Shown here in pieces: positions 59,953 to 64,000 of a stretch of 64,000 bases of DNA; position 1 is the first letter of the stretch; each line of letters starts with the position of its first letter. The translations under genes were made by a program, and so were the position numbers. Origin of the DNA: Paenibacillus_V sp046244365 (GTDB lineage: Bacteria > Bacillota > Bacilli > Paenibacillales > NBRC-103111); contig NZ_CP176395.1 in assembly GCF_046244365.1 (NCBI RefSeq), positions 5,952,001-6,016,000 of the forward strand. The letters are read 5' to 3'. The notes under the pieces are model-generated. The model had not been told where the DNA came from. It did not search any database and was given only the letters and a program-made list of their open reading frames with translations.

Positions 59953-60885
59953 CTAGTACACCTGCTCCTTGTAGAAAAATCCGAACGAAAGCGGCCGTTC
60001 GCCGGGCTGAATCCGTTCGATCTCCTGAAGCCATTCCTCCTGGAAGGCATACCCCTCCGGATCGGCAAAATAAGCATCGATCGCTTTGCGGTAGGCGCTG
60101 ACGACAGCCTCGTTGTAAGCAACGTCTTTCATCAAGCCTTCGATTTTCAAGCTGTCGATGCCGGCTTCCATGAGCTCGTGCAGGCTTTCCAGCATGCATA
60201 CATCGTCCGAGCTCATAATATGCGTGCCGTTCCGGTCCTCATAGATCGGGTATTTCTCATCCTGGCGTTCCGCTTCAAGAAGAAACAAGCCGCGCTCTTT
60301 GCCGATTTCTGCATCCTTTACCGGACGGCCGAGATGATCGAAGTAATTTTGAACCATCTTGCGCTTGGAATGAAAAATATTCGTAATCCCGTGTACCTGA
60401 ACTTGCACTTCTATTTTGGCGTTTCGTTTGAATTCCAGCACCTGTTCCATGTTCAATTCGCGGGCCAGCACGACCCTGGTCGCGCCTTTGGCCGCCCAGT
60501 AATTGGCCGTCGCATAGTTCGTCGCCGTCATTTCGGGATTCCAATGAAACGGAAACTTGACCTTCGCATCCCTGGCAGCCAGAAGCAGCGCAGGATCGCC
60601 GAAAACGATCGCATCCGCCCCGCACGTCTCCATTTGCGACAAATAGCCCGGAAGCTCCGGCAATACGGCATTATCCATGATGTTATTCGCCGCAACATAA
60701 ATTTTGGCGCCCGCTCCGTGCGCAAGCTTAACGGCTTCCGCAACCTGTTCCGGCGCAAAGTCTCCGGCCAATCGCATGCCGTACCTCTGTTCCCCGATGA
60801 CAAAAGCGTCTGCGCCCGCCTCGATCAGCCTTTCCAATTCCTTTATCGATCCTGCTGTTGTAAGCAGCTCCGGTTTCTTATTCAA
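59953..60885 (-). CDS. yrrN: U32 family protein YrrN (TrhP1-like)
   Basis: A 310-residue protein paralogous to the following gene: KKPELLTTAGSIKELERLIE, GADAFVIGEQRYGMRLAGDF, EVQVQVHGITNIFHSKRKMV. The signature is altered: the usual Cys residues of the U32 motif (HGAMC, SGRC) are missing here, as is typical of the YrrN branch, suggesting a non-catalytic partner of YrrO. The start is TTG 60885 with AAGGGTG 6 bases upstream; a further-upstream start lacks a ribosome site. Unlike B. subtilis, no yrrM methyltransferase gene lies between mltG and yrrN. Confidence 0.88.
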   Translation of the reverse strand: MNKKPELLTTAGSIKELERLIEAGADAFVIGEQRYGMRLAGDFAPEQVAEAVKLAHGAGAKIYVAANNIMDNAVLPELPGYLSQMETCGADAIVFGDPALLLAARDAKVKFPFHWNPEMTATNYATANYWAAKGATRVVLARELNMEQVLEFKRNAKIEVQVQVHGITNIFHSKRKMVQNYFDHLGRPVKDAEIGKERGLFLLEAERQDEKYPIYEDRNGTHIMSSDDVCMLESLHELMEAGIDSLKIEGLMKDVAYNEAVVSAYRKAIDAYFADPEGYAFQEEWLQEIERIQPGERPLSFGFFYKEQVY

Positions 60886-61006
60886 GCCATTCACCCTTTC
60901 CACATGCACGACGAAGCAGTAAACAAGCCATTCTTGATCTTAACAAATATCCCCCGCAAAAGGAAGCGACGCGCCGGAGCCAATTTCGACTATTTCTTTA
61001 ACGCGC

Positions 61007-62131
61007 CTATTGATTTTTCTTGCTCCGTTCGATATTCTTCTTATGCTCGTCGAAGGTTTCCGCGAACAGATGCCCCTGAGAGCCGTCCTTCTTCGTGACA
61101 TAGAACAGATAGTTCGTTTTCTCCGGATACAGCGCCGCTTTAACCGACGACAGACTCGGGCTGGCGATCGGACCGGGCGGCAGTCCGTCATGTGCGTACG
61201 TGTTGTATGGACTTTCCACGAACAGATCTTTTTCCAGCAGCCGCTCTTTCGGTTTACCTAGCGCGTACTGAACCGTCGCATCGATTTGCAAAGGCATTTT
61301 TTTATCCAGACGGTTGTAAATGACGCCCGCCACGACAGGCCTCTCCTGTTCGAGGACAACTTCCCTCTCGATGAGCGAGGCGATCGTCAGCAGCTGATGG
61401 AAGGTCAGTCCGCGCTGCTTCATTTGATCCGGCCAGCCTGAAGGAAGTTCGTTCAGCTTGCGGTCCCACTCCGATACAAGCCTTTTCAGAATGTCCTCCG
61501 CCGTGCTTCCCTTTTTCATCTCGTACGTTTCCGGGAACAAATAGCCTTCCAATCGGTACGCGATGTCGGGCTGATCCGGAATATCCGCTACCCAATTATT
61601 CGGGAGGGTGTGCTTTTCATTCGTCATTTTCAAGAAGCCTTCGGCGTCGACGAGTCCTTGCTCCCCAAGCCTCTCCGCGATCTGCCGCACCGTAAATCCT
61701 TCGGGAATCGTAAAACGGACAACTTCTTCTTTGACCGTTTCCCCTTCGTTCAGCTTCTCTATGATTTCATCCAGCGTCATGCCTGGCTTCATTTCGTATT
61801 CGCCCGCCTGGAAGCGGCTGCCTTGCTTTTGATAACGAAGATAATAAACGAATAAAGTGCTGTTCTTAATCATGCCTTGCTCTTCCAGCTTGGCCGCGAT
61901 TTCATTCGTCGACGTACCGGTCGGGATTGCGATGCGAACCGGCTGATCGGACGCGGATACCGGCTGTAGGCCGTTCCACGCATAAAAAACGGCGCTCCCG
62001 GCTGCCAATGCCAAGATGATCAAACAGGATAGAAAGACGATCATAAACGTTTTGAGCTTGCTCCTGCGTCCCGGTCCTCCACCTGAATCCTTAAAGGCTT
62101 CCCCCGAGTTGTTGAAAGGATGTTCCTCCAT
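61007..62131 (-). CDS. mltG: Endolytic transglycosylase MltG
   Basis: A 374-residue membrane protein: charged N-terminus, one helix (~28-50, FMIVFLSCLIILALAAGSAV), a LysM-like segment (PEGFTVRQIAERLGEQGLVD) and a YceG catalytic domain with the Glu of TIASLIEREVV and conserved GLPPGPIASPS near the C-terminus. It cuts nascent glycan strands to set their length. ATG 62129-62131 follows GGAGG; the earlier open frame is not supported. It occupies the same place as yrrL of B. subtilis, between yrzB and yrrN. Confidence 0.95.
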   Translation of the reverse strand: MEEHPFNNSGEAFKDSGGGPGRRSKLKTFMIVFLSCLIILALAAGSAVFYAWNGLQPVSASDQPVRIAIPTGTSTNEIAAKLEEQGMIKNSTLFVYYLRYQKQGSRFQAGEYEMKPGMTLDEIIEKLNEGETVKEEVVRFTIPEGFTVRQIAERLGEQGLVDAEGFLKMTNEKHTLPNNWVADIPDQPDIAYRLEGYLFPETYEMKKGSTAEDILKRLVSEWDRKLNELPSGWPDQMKQRGLTFHQLLTIASLIEREVVLEQERPVVAGVIYNRLDKKMPLQIDATVQYALGKPKERLLEKDLFVESPYNTYAHDGLPPGPIASPSLSSVKAALYPEKTNYLFYVTKKDGSQGHLFAETFDEHKKNIERSKKNQ

Positions 62132-62238
62132 GCTTTTCCTCCAATGTCGATAACCCGCTGCTTGATATACGAATTGCAAAAGAGAGCGACGAAATCGCCG
62201 CCCTCTCGTTACCATGTGATGCGATTGCCGGACGCCTT

Positions 62239-62553
62239 TCAGCGTCCGTCGTCGAACGATACCGTCATTTCGTCAAAAAGCTCGGCGACAGCCTCATATT
62301 CGTCATCGTCCATGATCGTGTCAAGCTCGTATTCCCCGCTATCGGTTTTAACGATATGGTAAATGACGACCTCTTCATGATGCTGCATCGATTCCGATTG
62401 AAGCACCGCGTAATGCGTTCCGCCTAATGAAAATTCGGCCAATATCGCAAAAGGCTCCGGACGGTTTCCTTCGCCTTCCAGCTCGACCGTATCTCCATAC
62501 GCCTCTTGAAGCCATCTTATCGGCACGACATCCTTCAGCGTATACGAAATCAT
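62239..62553 (-). CDS. DUF1292 family protein, second copy
   Basis: A 104-residue acidic protein resembling the YrzB/DUF1292 family: FAILAEFSLGGTHYAVLQSE and a C-terminal acidic repeat (DTIMDDDEYEAVAELFDEM). Function unknown. ATG overlaps the stop of the preceding DUF1292 gene by 4 bases, and the two look like an ancient tandem duplication. B. subtilis has only one DUF1292 gene at this position, to my knowledge. Confidence 0.8.
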   Translation of the reverse strand: MISYTLKDVVPIRWLQEAYGDTVELEGEGNRPEPFAILAEFSLGGTHYAVLQSESMQHHEEVVIYHIVKTDSGEYELDTIMDDDEYEAVAELFDEMTVSFDDGR

Positions 62554-62858
62554 GCTTTTTCCTCTTCGTCGCCGTCCATTTCCGCCATCAGCGTATTAAA
62601 CGTCTCTTCGACGATATTCCATTCTTCTTCGTCGTCAATCGTGAACAATTGAAGATCGTCGCCGTCTTCCTCGTAACGGAATGCAAGAAGCTCATCCTCT
62701 TCTTCCGCTTCTACCGGATACAGCACCATATATTTTTTGTCCGAGCCGTCTTCTACTTCAAATCTGGCAATGACCTCAAATTCTTCTTCATTGCCCTCTT
62801 CATCCGGAATATAAATAATTTCCGGTTCTTCTTCCAAGTTCAAATCTTCATTGGCCAC
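62550..62858 (-). CDS. yrzB: DUF1292 family protein (YrzB)
   Basis: A 102-residue, highly acidic protein: EEEFEVIARFEVEDGSDKKY, then MVLYPVEAEEEDELLAFRYE and TIDDEEEWNIVEETFNTLM, all family blocks. The biochemical role is unknown. It starts 13 bp after yrrK, and GGGG precedes the ATG. Conserved neighbour of yrrK and mltG in Firmicutes. Confidence 0.9.
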   Translation of the reverse strand: MANEDLNLEEEPEIIYIPDEEGNEEEFEVIARFEVEDGSDKKYMVLYPVEAEEEDELLAFRYEEDGDDLQLFTIDDEEEWNIVEETFNTLMAEMDGDEEEKA

Positions 62859-62870
62859 GTGAAATCCCCC

Positions 62871-63287
62871 TCACTTATTCGTTTTAGCGTCCATATAATT
62901 TTGCAATATGAGCGCTGCGGCCATCTTGTCGATGACCAGTTTGCGTTTCTTCCGGCTAACATCCGCCTCAAGCAGCGTACGCGTTGCAGAGACGGTTGTC
63001 AACCTTTCATCCCATAAATGAACGGGTACCTGTAGGGTATGCTTCAAATGCTCCGCAAATGCGATACAAATTTCACCGCGCGGCCCGACCGTTCCGTTCA
63101 TGTTTTTCGGAAGGCCGACTACGATCTCGGCAACACCGTACTCCGCTATGATCGCCTGCATCCTTTCGAGATCGGCTGCATCATTCTTGCGTCTGATCAC
63201 TTCAAGCCCTTGAGCCGTCCAGCCAAGCTCATCGCTTAGCGCGACGCCAATCGTTTTGTCCCCGTAATCCAGTCCCATAAGTCGCAT
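62871..63287 (-). CDS. ruvX: RuvX/YqgF putative Holliday junction resolvase
   Basis: A 138-residue RNase H-fold protein starting MRLMGLDYGDKTIGVALSDE, with the first catalytic Asp in LDYG. VGLPKNMNGTVGPRGE and VHLWDERLTTVSATRTLLEA are the other family blocks, and the terminal DKMAAALILQNYMD holds the last acidic residue. Equivalent to B. subtilis yrrK. Proposed functions are Holliday junction cleavage or 16S rRNA 5' processing. No clear ribosome site; a hairpin lies just upstream. Confidence 0.92.
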   Translation of the reverse strand: MRLMGLDYGDKTIGVALSDELGWTAQGLEVIRRKNDAADLERMQAIIAEYGVAEIVVGLPKNMNGTVGPRGEICIAFAEHLKHTLQVPVHLWDERLTTVSATRTLLEADVSRKKRKLVIDKMAAALILQNYMDAKTNK

Positions 63288-63318
63288 GTAAAAGTTTAGC
63301 CGTCCTTTTTAGATGGGG

Positions 63319-63356
63319 TTCAAAAGTCGCCTTTTGGGAGGGGTCGACTATTTGAA
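63319..63356 (-). repeat. Hairpin between yrzL and ruvX
   Basis: GTTCAAAAGTCG and CGACTATTTGAAC form an imperfect stem around CCTTTTGGGAGGGGT. It lies in the leader of ruvX and could affect its translation or protect the upstream transcript. There is no T-run directly after it. Confidence 0.55.
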
Positions 63357-63364
63357 CGCAATCT

Positions 63365-63625
63365 TCACTTGTTGTGTGCCAAATACGACCGGACCAGCTC
63401 CTCGATCAATTCGTCGCGCTCCCGCTTGCGAATTAAGCTTCGCGCGTTGTTGTGACGAGGGATGTAAGCCGGATCGCCGGACAGCAGATAGCCGACAATC
63501 TGGTTGATCGGATTGTAGCCTTTTTCCTGCAGCGCATCATAAACGGCCAAAATGACTTCTTTCGGTGATGTTTCGATCCCTTCCGGTTTGACGTCGAATT
63601 TCATCGTTTTATCCATGGAACTCAT
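63365..63625 (-). CDS. yrzL: IreB/YrzL family regulatory phosphoprotein (UPF0297)
   Basis: An 86-residue protein: TMKFDVKPEGIETSPKEVIL, DALQEKGYNPINQIVGYLLS, GDPAYIPRHNNARSLIRKRE, which are nearly invariant in the family. Enterococcal IreB is phosphorylated by the Ser/Thr kinase IreK and lowers cephalosporin resistance; the N-terminal threonines here could be targets. ATG 63625 follows GGAGGTG. It lies between alaS and ruvX as in Bacillus. Confidence 0.93.
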   Translation of the reverse strand: MSSMDKTMKFDVKPEGIETSPKEVILAVYDALQEKGYNPINQIVGYLLSGDPAYIPRHNNARSLIRKRERDELIEELVRSYLAHNK

Positions 63626-63776
63626 CACCAGCACCTCCCGAATCGAACGTTTCTCTACGCGAATCAGCAATTACGCTTCATCTATGCATATATTCTGTGC
63701 GAAAGGAAACAATTCCTTTTTTTTACGCAAAAATTCACAATTTGTTACGCAATTATTCAAAAACGCAGCTTTAGGC

Positions 63777-64000
63777 CTATACCAAGGCGCCTACCAGGCT
63801 TTCGGCTAGCTTAAGCGCTTCGTCAAGCTTTGCCGGATCCTTGCCGCCGGCTTGCGCCATATCCGGCCGACCGCCGCCGCTGCCGCCGCATACCGCCGCA
63901 ACCTCTTTGACGATCTTGCCGGCATGAACGCCCTTGCCGATCAACTCTGGCGTAACCGCCGCAACCAAATTCACTTTGCCGTCCGTAACCGACCCGAGCA
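63777..64000 (-). CDS. alaS: Alanyl-tRNA synthetase, C-terminal end
   Basis: The last 74 residues of AlaS; the gene continues past the right edge. LGSVTDGKVNLVAAVTPELI, then GKGVHAGKIVKEVAAVCGGS and GGGRPDMAQAGGKDPAKLDE form the conserved C-Ala/DHHA1 end, where GGGRPDMAQAGG is diagnostic. It is the first member of the alaS-yrzL-ruvX-yrzB-mltG cluster. About 150 bp separate it from yrzL. Confidence 0.95.
   Translation of the reverse strand, partial: LGSVTDGKVNLVAAVTPELIGKGVHAGKIVKEVAAVCGGSGGGRPDMAQAGGKDPAKLDEALKLAESLVGALV

Noticed and set aside
1..64000. Prophage, toxin-antitoxin or defence island
   Set aside because: No integrase, capsid, restriction, cas or toxin-antitoxin genes were seen; the only mobile gene is the group II intron RT.

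Overview
The window looks like chromosome of a fairly GC-rich spore-forming Firmicute of the Paenibacillaceae (Paenibacillus/Cohnella type). The evidence is strong Shine-Dalgarno sites throughout, frequent TTG/GTG starts, many sugar-ABC binding-protein/permease cassettes paired with YesM/YesN-type two-component systems, and a Bacillus-like alaS-yrzL-yrrK-yrzB-mltG-yrrN-yrrO cluster at the right end. The genus is an inference; no rRNA or other marker is present.

Layout. (1) 0-3.5 kb: a ROK kinase fragment, a DeoR regulator and, divergently, a class II ketose-bisphosphate aldolase plus PfkB kinase behind a textbook sigma-A promoter. (2) 3.5-4.4 kb: two gene-free repeat blocks, one a degenerate tandem array and one a cluster of nested palindromes. 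(3) 4.4-14.7 kb: scattered metabolic genes (M55 aminopeptidase, GH31, two AraC regulators, GNAT, a TIM-barrel GH-like protein, a PhyH dioxygenase, signal peptidase I, TmrB). (4) 14.7-16.6 kb: an apparently intact group IIC intron sitting directly behind the terminator of a LacI gene. (5) 16.6-19.6 kb: a GH88-LacI operon with two operators, then a carbamoyltransferase pseudogene. (6) 19.6-23.2 kb: tdh-kbl (threonine to glycine plus acetyl-CoA) with a divergent XRE-cupin regulator and paired palindromes in the promoter. (7) 23.5-26.7 kb: a complete sugar ABC transporter. (8) 27.6-36.5 kb: a binding protein-histidine kinase-response regulator triad without permeases, then LacI and GH116 with matching CGTTCACGTGAACG operators. 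(9) 36.7-37.6 kb: a repeat-rich gene desert. (10) 37.7-46.3 kb: a complete operon (binding protein, two permeases, kinase, regulator, NagZ-like GH3) whose sensory and binding genes are paralogous to those in (8). (11) 46.7-56.1 kb: a class B PBP and a third transporter with its divergent YesMN pair. (12) 56.2-58.3 kb: a chemoreceptor. (13) 58.5-64 kb: the conserved housekeeping cluster.

How it works together: this is mostly a carbohydrate-foraging region. Membrane kinases sense extracellular oligosaccharides, perhaps through dedicated lipoproteins, and AraC-type regulators activate uptake cassettes. LacI repressors with visible operators control intracellular glycosidases (GH88, GH116), and putative CcpA cre sites link several promoters to carbon status.

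The least explained material is non-coding: a family of about 100-115 bp compound inverted-repeat elements in three intergenic gaps, a 315 bp inverted-repeat-bounded element carrying four exact-length 23 bp units, a three-copy 110-124 bp higher-order tandem array, a cluster of TTCACTA/TAGTGAA palindromes, and a 36 bp tandem repeat inside a transporter operon.
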